Source of the DNA: an uncultured Collinsella sp.
GTDB lineage: Bacteria > Actinomycetota > Coriobacteriia > Coriobacteriales > Coriobacteriaceae
Reading direction: 5' to 3'
DNA: 5,855 bases
Assembly: GCA_902496375.1 (NCBI GenBank)
Contig: CABVAS010000109.1
Coordinates: forward strand, 1-5,855
Each line of letters opens with the position of its first letter. Positions within the stretch are counted from its first letter, which is position 1. The notes under the pieces are model-generated. The model saw only the letters and a program-made list of their open reading frames with translations, had not been told where the DNA came from and did no database searches. Position numbers and translations under genes: made by a program. Of this stretch, positions 1 through 5,852 are shown in pieces.

Positions 1-86
1 GTAAACACCCGGACGGTATATTTTCCACTGTCTTTCAACCAGTTCACGCAGCGTCGGCCGGTCCGCCGTTCGTTAGAACTGCGGAA
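1..86. other. Region downstream of tyrS, no supported gene
   Basis: A plus-strand frame is open from base 1 to TAA at 88-90 and would overlap the tyrS stop. It could be the last 29 codons of a convergent gene, ending in a basic tail, but another plus frame is open too and I recognise nothing in it. CAGTTC (40-45) and GAACTG (76-81) form an inverted repeat with a nested CGGC/GCCG pair and no T run. It is a weak candidate for a structure at the tyrS 3' end. Confidence 0.2.
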
Positions 87-1298
87 CTAAATCAACTTGA
101 AACCCTTGCGCTTGCCCACGGAGAGGGTGTCGCCAAGCTTGAGGGCGCTCGGATCGATGTTGTAGCTCTTGGGAGCCACGGCCTTGCCGTTGATCTTGAC
201 GCCGCCGCCGTCGATATCGCGACGAGCCTGGCCGGCGCTCGCCGAAAGACCCAGGTCCTTGAGCAGGCCAGCGAGGTAGATCTGGCCCTCGTCGTTGACG
301 GTCAGCTCAACGTGCTTCTCGGGGAAGTCGGCGAGCTGGCCCTCCTTGAACACGCGGTCGAACTCGGCCTGAGCCTCGTCGCCGGCACCGACGCCGTGGT
401 AGGTGTCGCACAGGTCGCGACCCAGAGCGCGCTTGAGCTCGTAGGGGTCGGCAGAGCCGTCGGCCAGAGCAGCGTCGATCTTGTCGACCTCGGCCGGGGT
501 GAGCGAGCTCGCCAGGCGGTAGTACTTGCCGATCATCTCGTCGGGGATGGACATGGTCTTGCCGAACATATCCTTGGGCGCGTCGGTCAGACCGATGTAG
601 TTGCCATAGGACTTGGACATCTTACGTACGCCATCGGTGCCCTCGAGCAGCGGCATGGTGAGCGCGATCTGCGGCTCCATGCCCATCTTCTCCATGAGCT
701 CACGGCCGGCGAGCAGGTTGAAAAGCTGGTCGGTGCCGCCCATCTCCACGTCAGCCTTAATCATGACCGAATCGTATGCCTGCATCACGGGATACAGGAA
801 CTCATGCAGGGCGATCGGCGTCTGAGACTGGTAGCGCTTGGTAAAGTCGTCGCGCTCGAGAATACGGGCGACGGTGAACTTGGAGCACACCTGCAGCAGA
901 CCGGCCAGATCCATCGACAAGATCCAGTCGCCGTTGTGCACGATGGTGGTCTTCTCGGGGTCCAGGATCTTCATGGCCTGGCTCACGTAGGTCTCGGCGT
1001 TAGCCTCGATCTGCTCCTGCGAAAGCTGCGGGCGGGTGGAATTCTTGCCCGAGGGGTCGCCGATCAGTGCGGTACCGTTGCCGATGATGAGGGTGACGTT
1101 GTGGCCCAGGTCCTGGAACTGACGCATCTTGCGCAGCGGCACGGCGTGGCCCAGGTGCAGGTCGGGGCTGGTAGGATCGACGCCGAGCTTGATGTTGAGG
1201 GGCTCGCCCTTCTCAAGCTTCTTGCGAAGGTCGGCCTCGGGGACGATCTTCGCAGCGCCCGAGGTGATGATACGCATTTGCTCGTCAACAGACAGCAT
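87..1298 (-). CDS. tyrS: Tyrosyl-tRNA synthetase (TyrRS), KMSKS-type
   Basis: This cytoplasmic class I aminoacyl-tRNA synthetase attaches tyrosine to tRNA-Tyr using ATP. The protein is 403 residues, normal for bacterial TyrRS. Visible in order are the HIGH-type motif HLGH at 48-51 in the context GVDPTSPDLHLGH, the tyrosine-pocket segment with Y169, Q173 and D176, GGTDQ at 187-191, the KMSKS loop at 226-230, and a C-terminal S4-like RNA-binding domain at about 340-403. Family knowledge: Tyr169, Gln173 and Asp176 are the tyrosine-binding residues of the Geobacillus enzyme. KMSKS rather than KFGKT places this in the TyrZ-like branch. The frame stays open 32 codons further upstream, but ATG at 1296-1298 is chosen because AAAAGGAGG lies 7 bases before it and the protein then starts as expected for the family. 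It is read in the same direction as the U32 gene, with a 96-base gap. No damage is seen and the identification is firm. Confidence 0.97.
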   Translation of the reverse strand: MLSVDEQMRIITSGAAKIVPEADLRKKLEKGEPLNIKLGVDPTSPDLHLGHAVPLRKMRQFQDLGHNVTLIIGNGTALIGDPSGKNSTRPQLSQEQIEANAETYVSQAMKILDPEKTTIVHNGDWILSMDLAGLLQVCSKFTVARILERDDFTKRYQSQTPIALHEFLYPVMQAYDSVMIKADVEMGGTDQLFNLLAGRELMEKMGMEPQIALTMPLLEGTDGVRKMSKSYGNYIGLTDAPKDMFGKTMSIPDEMIGKYYRLASSLTPAEVDKIDAALADGSADPYELKRALGRDLCDTYHGVGAGDEAQAEFDRVFKEGQLADFPEKHVELTVNDEGQIYLAGLLKDLGLSASAGQARRDIDGGGVKINGKAVAPKSYNIDPSALKLGDTLSVGKRKGFKLI

Positions 1299-1305
1299 TG
1301 GGTAT

Positions 1306-1314
1306 CCTCCTTTT
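1306..1314 (-). promoter_or_regulatory. Ribosome binding site of tyrS
   Basis: On the minus strand this reads AAAAGGAGG, a near-perfect anti-16S match, 7 bases before the ATG at 1298. It decides the start codon against the in-frame upstream ATG at 1394, which would lie against the stop of the U32 gene. Confidence 0.85.
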
Positions 1315-1319
1315 GCTAT

Positions 1320-1346
1320 AGCACCCTCGCCGAAAACGGCGGTGCT
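1320..1346 (-). promoter_or_regulatory. Hairpin in the tyrS leader
   Basis: The leader can fold into an outer stem AGCACC/GGTGCT (1341-1346 with 1320-1325) and an inner stem GCCG/CGGC (1337-1340 with 1329-1332) around a TTTT loop, with a 3-base bulge at 1326-1328. The hairpin ends only 5 bases upstream of the ribosome binding site. No run of T follows it, so it is not a standard terminator. It could stabilise the mRNA or affect initiation; its function is inference. The leader is too short for a T-box and I see no T-box consensus. Confidence 0.4.
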
Positions 1347-1394
1347 GGAAGTCCATAAACTCTCATATGATAACAAACTGACGCGACGCAGCAC
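1347..1394 (-). promoter_or_regulatory. AT-rich segment upstream of tyrS, possible promoter
   Basis: The stretch around 1354-1379 is the most AT-rich DNA between the U32 gene and tyrS, and on the minus strand contains TTGTTA, TATCAT and TATGGA-like words. None form a -35/-10 pair with normal spacing. A promoter here is plausible because the gap to the upstream gene is 96 bases. Read-through from the U32 gene is equally possible. Confidence 0.2.
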
Positions 1395-3353
1395 CTACGA
1401 CAGGAAAATCCTCGTCCTGCCGCATGCGTCGATGGCAACTGGCAGACGTGTACCGTCACGCTCGACCAGATAGCGAGCCTGCCGGCGACGCAAGCAGTCG
1501 CGGCAACAGACCCGCCCCGTCGCATCGGTGGCGCAGACGCCCTCAGCGGTCAGCAGGCAGTGCTCGCACACCATGAGCTCGGGACGGTCGGTATCGACGG
1601 GGCCCAGGACGCCAGGACAGGCGGCAAGCTCGGCAACGCGTTTTGCATCGTGAGCGACAAGTTCGGTAGGCAAATACACGCGCTGCGTCCCAAGTCCTCG
1701 CAACCAGGCGAGCGTTGCCCGGTTCGCGCAGAACACCGGCGCCGCCACGTCAAACGCGACGCGCAGTTCGCGAGCTATCGCCACCTGTCCCAGATTGCGA
1801 CAGACGATGCGGCCGGCGCGCTGCATGAGCGACCGAGTCCGCTCGATATCGCCCACACGGCAGATCTCGTCGAGCACAACAGTCGCATCGGACAGGTCGA
1901 GCTCGTCGTGCGGGTCCTGGTCCATCAGCTGCCAGGCAAAGACCAAGCGAGCGGCGGCAGACTCTGCCGACTCTTCCGGCTGCGTGCCGCTATCCATCAG
2001 AACGCCCGCAAACGGCAGCGTCTCGACAGCGCGTTTCGCAAGCACGACCGCATCGGCCTCGGCCCGCATGCGCTCCAACACCGCCGCCGTCTGATCCAAC
2101 ACGCCGGCGCTGCGAATCAGGTATACCTCGCAGCCCGCGTCGACCTTACGCTTGCAATGGACAACGATGCGCTCCCCCGCCGCGGCATCCACCGGGCAGG
2201 GAACTTGCGGCCAGCGTTTAGGTACATCGGGCCGAGCGTCGGCGCCCGGGTAAAACCTGATCTCGAGCGTATCGCCCGCCGCCACGGCGGCGTCGAGCTC
2301 AACGGTCACCTCTTCGTGGCCCACAGCGACCAAGCGCCCCACACGCACGCCCTGGTTGATCGCGCGTTCAAAACTCATAAGCTCCGCACCCGAGCGGCCT
2401 CGCAAATACGCGTCGGTAAACCCGCGGTTAAACGACCTTCCCAGTTCACGCTCGAGCGCCAGCACGGCATCGGGATCCCACGCGCCATCGCGCAGCATAT
2501 CGAGCGCCCGGCGCCACGCCCGCACCACGTTGTAGACGTAGTCGGGGTTTTTCATACGCCCCTCGATCTTGAGCGACGCCACCCCGGCAGCAACAAGCTC
2601 GGGTAAATGAGCAATGCCCAGATAGTCACGCGGGCAGAGCAGACGATCGCCTTCGACGGCAACGACGCTCTCCCCAGCCTCATCCACCAAATCGTACGCC
2701 AGACGGCACGGCTGCGTGCAGTCGCCACGCATCGCCGACCGTCCGCGCCGCAGGGCCGAAAACTCGCACGCACCCGAATAGCCAATGCATATGGCGCCAT
2801 GGCAGAACACCTCGATGGGCACACCGGTAGCGCAGAGCGTCGCAATCTCTGCCACGGTCAGCTCGCGCGCCGTCGTCACGCGCTCGACCCCCAGCTCGTC
2901 AGCCGCCAAACGCACGGCGCCCTTGCTATGGACGCCCGCTTGGGTGGACAGATGAATCTCGACCCCCGGAATTGCCGCATGCAGCGCGCAGGCCAACCCG
3001 GCATCGGCCACAATCAGAGCATCGGCGCCCAGCTCCAGTGCATGAGCTCCCAGCGCCACCGCATCGGACAGCTCATCGTCAAACACGAACACGTTGAGCG
3101 TCACGTACACGCGCACGCCATGGGCATGCGCCACGGCGCAGCCGCGCGCAAACTCGTCATCCGTAAAACCATGCGCGCTCACGCGGGCGTTAAAGCCGCC
3201 CAACCCCGCATAGATGGCATCGGCGCCCGCGGCGATGGCCGCAAGCATCTGGTCGAGCCCGCCCGCCGGCGCCAGCAGCTCGGGCAGCGCCGCACCGGCA
3301 GCATCCAATCCAGTCTCGTATTGTCCGCTCGGCCCCATCGCCCGAATCGCCAT
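1395..3353 (-). CDS. U32 family 'peptidase' (long form, probable RNA hydroxylation protein)
   Basis: The 652-residue protein belongs to the U32 (collagenase-like PrtC) family. The N-terminal barrel begins with ELLAPAGG at 25-32. The full U32 signature spans 181-199 (E-x-F-x-H-G-A-x-C-x-x-Y-S-G-x-C-x-x-S), and further motifs are CPRDYLG near 240 and KIEGRMKNPDYV near 262. Four cysteines (C189, C196, C212, C216) sit where the family carries its iron-sulfur ligands. The C-terminal region has more cysteines: C596, C599, C607, C616, C617, C620 and C644. Family knowledge: characterised members are RlhA (YdcP, 23S rRNA C2501 hydroxylation, also about 650 residues) and TrhP (YrrN/YrrO, tRNA U34 hydroxylation). 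Protease activity is doubtful for most. Length suggests an RlhA-like member, but I cannot separate the subgroups by eye. The start at 3353 is chosen for an AAGGAG 7 bases upstream; the ATG at 3380 has no good site. It ends 96 bases before tyrS and diverges from the PBP gene. Confidence 0.9.
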   Translation of the reverse strand: MAIRAMGPSGQYETGLDAAGAALPELLAPAGGLDQMLAAIAAGADAIYAGLGGFNARVSAHGFTDDEFARGCAVAHAHGVRVYVTLNVFVFDDELSDAVALGAHALELGADALIVADAGLACALHAAIPGVEIHLSTQAGVHSKGAVRLAADELGVERVTTARELTVAEIATLCATGVPIEVFCHGAICIGYSGACEFSALRRGRSAMRGDCTQPCRLAYDLVDEAGESVVAVEGDRLLCPRDYLGIAHLPELVAAGVASLKIEGRMKNPDYVYNVVRAWRRALDMLRDGAWDPDAVLALERELGRSFNRGFTDAYLRGRSGAELMSFERAINQGVRVGRLVAVGHEEVTVELDAAVAAGDTLEIRFYPGADARPDVPKRWPQVPCPVDAAAGERIVVHCKRKVDAGCEVYLIRSAGVLDQTAAVLERMRAEADAVVLAKRAVETLPFAGVLMDSGTQPEESAESAAARLVFAWQLMDQDPHDELDLSDATVVLDEICRVGDIERTRSLMQRAGRIVCRNLGQVAIARELRVAFDVAAPVFCANRATLAWLRGLGTQRVYLPTELVAHDAKRVAELAACPGVLGPVDTDRPELMVCEHCLLTAEGVCATDATGRVCCRDCLRRRQARYLVERDGTRLPVAIDACGRTRIFLS

Positions 3354-3360
3354 CGGCAAA

Positions 3361-3366
3361 CTCCTT
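3361..3366 (-). promoter_or_regulatory. Ribosome binding site of the U32 gene
   Basis: The minus strand reads AAGGAG, 7 bases before ATG at 3351-3353. This sets the start nine codons inside the longest open frame. The alternative ATG at 3380 is preceded by no purine-rich SD match. Confidence 0.8.
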
Positions 3367-3503
3367 ACCAAGGTATGCATTCACTCTGAAAAATGCCGTC
3401 TTCCAGCATACACGAGGCATCGCGCGCCCCGTTTGGTTTATCGTGTAATAACTTATGTCCATCCTGCCTCGACGGCACATCCGCCGCCCGGCACGACATA
3501 CCT

Positions 3504-3509
3504 GGAGGT
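3504..3509 (+). promoter_or_regulatory. Ribosome binding site of the PBP gene
   Basis: GGAGGT lies 6 bases before ATG at 3516-3518. It decides the start against the in-frame ATG at 3393, whose extra 41 residues would precede the short basic N-terminus and transmembrane helix with Cys-rich, non-family sequence. Confidence 0.85.
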
Positions 3510-3515
3510 CAATAT

Positions 3516-5714
3516 ATGGGTCCTCGCCAACGACAGGGACGCAGCCGTTCAAAGACGCATGCTCTGCCCATAATCCTGCTCTCGTTTTTGGGCTTTCTGC
3601 TGATTGCGGGCGTCGCGTTTGGCATCGGCATGGTCGGCAACGTCAACCGCTGGCTGTCCGATCTGCCCGACTACACCGACGCCAACGCGTATCTGGTAAG
3701 CGAGCCCACCGAGATCGTCGACTGCAACGGCAACAAGATCGCGAGCTTCTACACGCAAAACCGCAAGTCCATCACCAAAGACGAGGTCTCCCCCTACGTG
3801 CTGCAGGGCACCGTTGACGTCGAGGACGAGCGCTTCTACGAGCACGGCGGTATCGACCTGTGGGGTATCGCGCGTGCTGCGGTGGCAACCCTCGGCGGCG
3901 GGCACGAAGGCGCCTCGACTATCACCCAGCAGCTGGTGCGCAACACCATCCTGCAGGAGGAGCAGTTCGACTCGACCATCGAGCGTAAGGTGCGCGAGGC
4001 CTACATCGCGGTCAAGATGGAGGACATGTACTCCAAAGACGAGATCCTCATGATGTACCTCAACACCATCTACTACGGTCACGGCGCCTACGGTATTGAG
4101 GCCGCCGCCGAGACCTATCTGTCCAAGAACGCCGCCGACCTCACCCTGAGCGAGGCCGCGCTGCTCATCGGCCTTCCCAACTCGCCCTCGCAGTACGACC
4201 CCACGGTCAACCCCGACCTGGCGCTGTCCCGTCGCAACAAGGTCCTCGACAACATGTTGCGCCTGGGCCACATTACGCAGGAGGAACACGATGCCGCACA
4301 GGCCGAGCCCATCACCCTCAACGTGACCGAGATTTCGGGCAGCGGCGTCGACGTCTACTCGCAGCCCTACTTTGTCGCCTATGTTAAACAGCTGCTGGAG
4401 CAGGAGTTCTCGACCGACGTGCTCTTTAAGGGCGGCTTGACCGTCAAGACCACCATCGACCCCACGATGCAGCAGGTGGCAGAGAATGCCGTCCGCGAGC
4501 AGCTCGACACGCTCTCGCTCGACGGCCTGGACATGGGCATGGTCGTCGTCGACCCCAAGACCGGCTACATCAAGTGCATGGTGGGCGGCTACGACTACAA
4601 CGCCGACGAGAACCACGTAAACCATGCCACGGCCAAGCGTCCCGTCGGCTCCACCTTTAAGGCCTTTACGCTGGCAACTGCCATCCAAAACGGCATGAAC
4701 CCCAACGTCACCCTCAACTGCAACTCGCCGCTCAAGGCCAAGGGCACCATGACCGAGGTCCAAAACTACGCCAACCATAGCTATGGCAACATCACGCTTA
4801 AGCAGGCAACGGCATACTCCTCCAACACCGGCTACATCCAGGTGGCGGAAGCCGTCGGCAACAGCAAGATCATCTCGCTCGTCAAAAAGCTCGGCATCGA
4901 TCCCGCCAAGGACAACATCGAGGACGTTCCCGTCATGACGCTCGGCACCGGCTCGATCTCGCCACTCGAGATGGCCGCCGCCTACGCGACGTTTGCCAAC
5001 GGCGGCTACTATCGCCAGCCGATCGCCATCACCGAGATTGACTCTCGTACCGGTTCGGTGCTGTACCAGCACACCGACAATCCCTCACAGGTGCTTACCG
5101 AGGGCGAGGCCGCCGCGGTCACCGATGTTCTGTCCGGCGTCATGCAGGGCAGCGGTACAGGTGCTGCTGGCGCCCTGAGCGTCAACCAGCCCTATGCCGG
5201 CAAAACGGGCACCACCGACAACACCACCAATCTGTGGTTCTGCGGCTATACCCCGCAGCTGGCGTGCGCCCTGTGGACCGGCTATTCCGCAGGTGAGATC
5301 CCCATCCAAAAATACGGCACGGACCTGCTGGGCGACAGCACCAACCTGCCTGTCTTTAAGCGGTTTATGAACACCGTTCTGACCGGTACCGAGCGCGAGG
5401 AGTTTGCGACCGGAACGGCGCCCACCTACAAGAACAACAGCGTCTGGAAGTTCTACGGCACCAACAACACCAAGAAGACGGAGAACGACGACAAGGACGA
5501 GAACGAGGACGAAGAGGAAACCACCACAACGACTACCACGACGACCACGACGACCGAGACCACGGGCGGCGACACCACCGGCGGCACCGGAACGACCGGT
5601 GGCTCGACGGGCGGCTCCACTGGTGGTTCGACCGGCGGCGATGGCGGCACGCCTACGCCCACGCCTACGCCCACTCCCGACCCCTCGCCCACGCCTGACG
5701 ATACGGTCGGCTAG
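3516..5714 (+). CDS. Class A penicillin-binding protein (bifunctional transglycosylase/transpeptidase)
   Basis: This protein polymerises lipid II into glycan strands and cross-links the peptides on the outer face of the membrane. It has 732 residues. A basic cytoplasmic N-terminus (1-15) is followed by one transmembrane anchor at about 16-40. The GT51 glycosyltransferase domain spans about 80-245, with EDERFYEH at 103-110 (catalytic Glu 103), GASTITQQ at 132-139 and the downstream MMYLNTIYYG segment. After a linker, the transpeptidase domain spans about 335-625, with STFK at 379-382 (nucleophile Ser 379), SSN at 435-437 and KTGT at 563-566. All catalytic motifs are intact. From about 650 to the end the sequence is low complexity: acidic/Lys (656-668), twelve Thr in a row (669-680), Gly-Thr/Gly-Ser repeats, then a Thr-Pro repeat. 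It resembles PonA/PBP1a of Gram-positives, but which paralogue it is cannot be settled here. The gene stands alone, reading away from the U32 gene. Its promoter is presumably in 3431-3460. Confidence 0.95.
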   Translation: MGPRQRQGRSRSKTHALPIILLSFLGFLLIAGVAFGIGMVGNVNRWLSDLPDYTDANAYLVSEPTEIVDCNGNKIASFYTQNRKSITKDEVSPYVLQGTVDVEDERFYEHGGIDLWGIARAAVATLGGGHEGASTITQQLVRNTILQEEQFDSTIERKVREAYIAVKMEDMYSKDEILMMYLNTIYYGHGAYGIEAAAETYLSKNAADLTLSEAALLIGLPNSPSQYDPTVNPDLALSRRNKVLDNMLRLGHITQEEHDAAQAEPITLNVTEISGSGVDVYSQPYFVAYVKQLLEQEFSTDVLFKGGLTVKTTIDPTMQQVAENAVREQLDTLSLDGLDMGMVVVDPKTGYIKCMVGGYDYNADENHVNHATAKRPVGSTFKAFTLATAIQNGMNPNVTLNCNSPLKAKGTMTEVQNYANHSYGNITLKQATAYSSNTGYIQVAEAVGNSKIISLVKKLGIDPAKDNIEDVPVMTLGTGSISPLEMAAAYATFANGGYYRQPIAITEIDSRTGSVLYQHTDNPSQVLTEGEAAAVTDVLSGVMQGSGTGAAGALSVNQPYAGKTGTTDNTTNLWFCGYTPQLACALWTGYSAGEIPIQKYGTDLLGDSTNLPVFKRFMNTVLTGTEREEFATGTAPTYKNNSVWKFYGTNNTKKTENDDKDENEDEEETTTTTTTTTTTTETTGGDTTGGTGTTGGSTGGSTGGSTGGDGGTPTPTPTPTPDPSPTPDDTVG
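5481..5711 (+). repeat. Low-complexity coding tail of the PBP (acidic, poly-Thr, Gly-Ser-Thr, Thr-Pro)
   Basis: Four blocks follow one another: Asp/Glu/Asn/Lys-rich (5481-5519), twelve Thr codons (5520-5555), a Gly/Thr then GGST-type block (about 5565-5639, with three GGST units at 5598-5639), and (Thr-Pro) x5 (5649-5678) running into DPSPTPDD. Thr is written with a mix of ACC, ACA, ACG and ACT, and the GGST units also differ in codons, which suggests protein-level selection. The Thr-Pro block is more uniform, with ACGCCTACGCCC twice in tandem, and could slip. Confidence 0.85.
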
Positions 5715-5757
5715 AAATTCATCCGGCCATTAGCAACAAGGCCCCCGAGCAGCTTAT
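5715..5757 (+). other. PBP 3' flank with an unpaired half-terminator
   Basis: Between the TAG stop (5712-5714) and the apparent IS end lies AAGGCCCCCGAGCAGCTT (5738-5755). This resembles the 5' arm of a GC-rich rho-independent terminator, A-rich on its outer side, but no matching CTCGGGGGCC arm follows within the window. An insertion into the terminator loop would explain this. The identification is inference. Confidence 0.35.
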
Positions 5758-5763
5758 TGAACT

Positions 5764-5801
5764 GCCTCCCATTTCTTGGACATGAGAAATGGGAGGCTTT
5801 T
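5764..5801 (+). terminator. Perfect 13-bp hairpin followed by TTTT
   Basis: GCCTCCCATTTCT (5764-5776) pairs exactly with AGAAATGGGAGGC (5785-5797) across an 8-base loop, followed by TTTT (5798-5801). It can act as a rho-independent terminator for the PBP transcript, though the T run is short. Because the left arm overlaps the proposed IS terminal repeat, it probably arrived with the element and shields it from outside transcription. Confidence 0.65.
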
Positions 5802-5809
5802 GGAGTGGG

Positions 5810-5815
5810 TATGAT
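5810..5815 (+). promoter_or_regulatory. -10-like TATGAT upstream of the putative transposase
   Basis: TATGAT differs from the -10 consensus by one base, and a TG sits close upstream without exact extended -10 spacing. The hexamer 17 bases upstream (5787-5792, AAATGG) is not a good -35. If it is active, transcription would begin near 5821-5823. In IS3-family circles the abutted right end can supply a -35; whether that applies at this distance is unknown. Confidence 0.35.
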
Positions 5816-5818
5816 GAA

Positions 5819-5851
5819 TTGGACACCTAGTTAAGAGCGAAAGGTGTTCAA
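5819..5851 (+). promoter_or_regulatory. Hairpin sequestering the transposase ribosome binding site
   Basis: TTGGACACCT (5819-5828) pairs with AGGTGTTCAA (5842-5851) over 10 bp with a single G-U, leaving a 13-base loop. The right arm covers most of the SD AAAGGTG (5840-5846), so a transcript running in from upstream would hide the site. Confidence 0.5.
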
Positions 5852-5852
5852 G

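Larger units (their letters stand above)
3354..3515. promoter_or_regulatory. Divergent intergenic region between the U32 and PBP genes
   Basis: These 162 bases must supply the 5' control of both the minus-strand U32 gene and the plus-strand PBP gene. The AT-rich core at 3431-3460 is the likely promoter zone. It has TTTGGT (3432-3437) and TTATGT (3453-3458) on the plus strand with a sub-optimal 15-base spacer, and GATAAA-like words on the minus strand, so no pair is convincing. A 6-bp inverted repeat GTATGC/GCATAC (3373-3378 and 3406-3411) lies on the U32 side and could be an operator or chance. No small gene with a ribosome binding site is apparent. Confidence 0.4.

Noticed and set aside
1..90. 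Possible 3' end of a convergent gene or a tRNA
   Set aside because: No tRNA arms can be folded, and the open frame is short, shared with another open frame, and unrecognised.
312..1358. 348-codon open frame on the plus strand, antisense to tyrS
   Set aside because: It lies opposite a complete TyrRS with all motifs, has no family resemblance, and long antisense frames are expected in GC-rich genes.
1299..1394. 32-residue N-terminal extension of TyrRS from ATG at 1394
   Set aside because: The extension includes the leader hairpin and the strong ribosome binding site as coding sequence, and family proteins start near the ATG at 1298.
1299..1394. T-box riboswitch upstream of tyrS
   Set aside because: The leader is under 100 bases, with no T-box consensus and no terminator/antiterminator pair.
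1560..2606. 348-codon plus-strand frame, followed by another at 2607-3389, antisense to the U32 gene
   Set aside because: Both are Arg/His-rich shadow translations with no ribosome binding site or motif, and the U32 signature fixes the coding strand.
3393..3515. 41-residue N-terminal extension of the PBP from ATG at 3393
   Set aside because: There is no SD at 3393, while GGAGGT sits 6 bases before ATG 3516, and the extension would put non-family sequence before the anchor.
3549..5072. 507-codon open frame on the minus strand, antisense to the PBP gene
   Set aside because: The PBP on the plus strand is certain from its catalytic motifs. The antisense product is a Val/Gly/Leu/Asp-rich mirror of PBP codons with no recognisable domain.
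5453..5692. Val/Pro-rich minus-strand frame opposite the PBP tail
   Set aside because: It is the reverse complement of Thr, Gly and Pro repeat codons and has no independent support.
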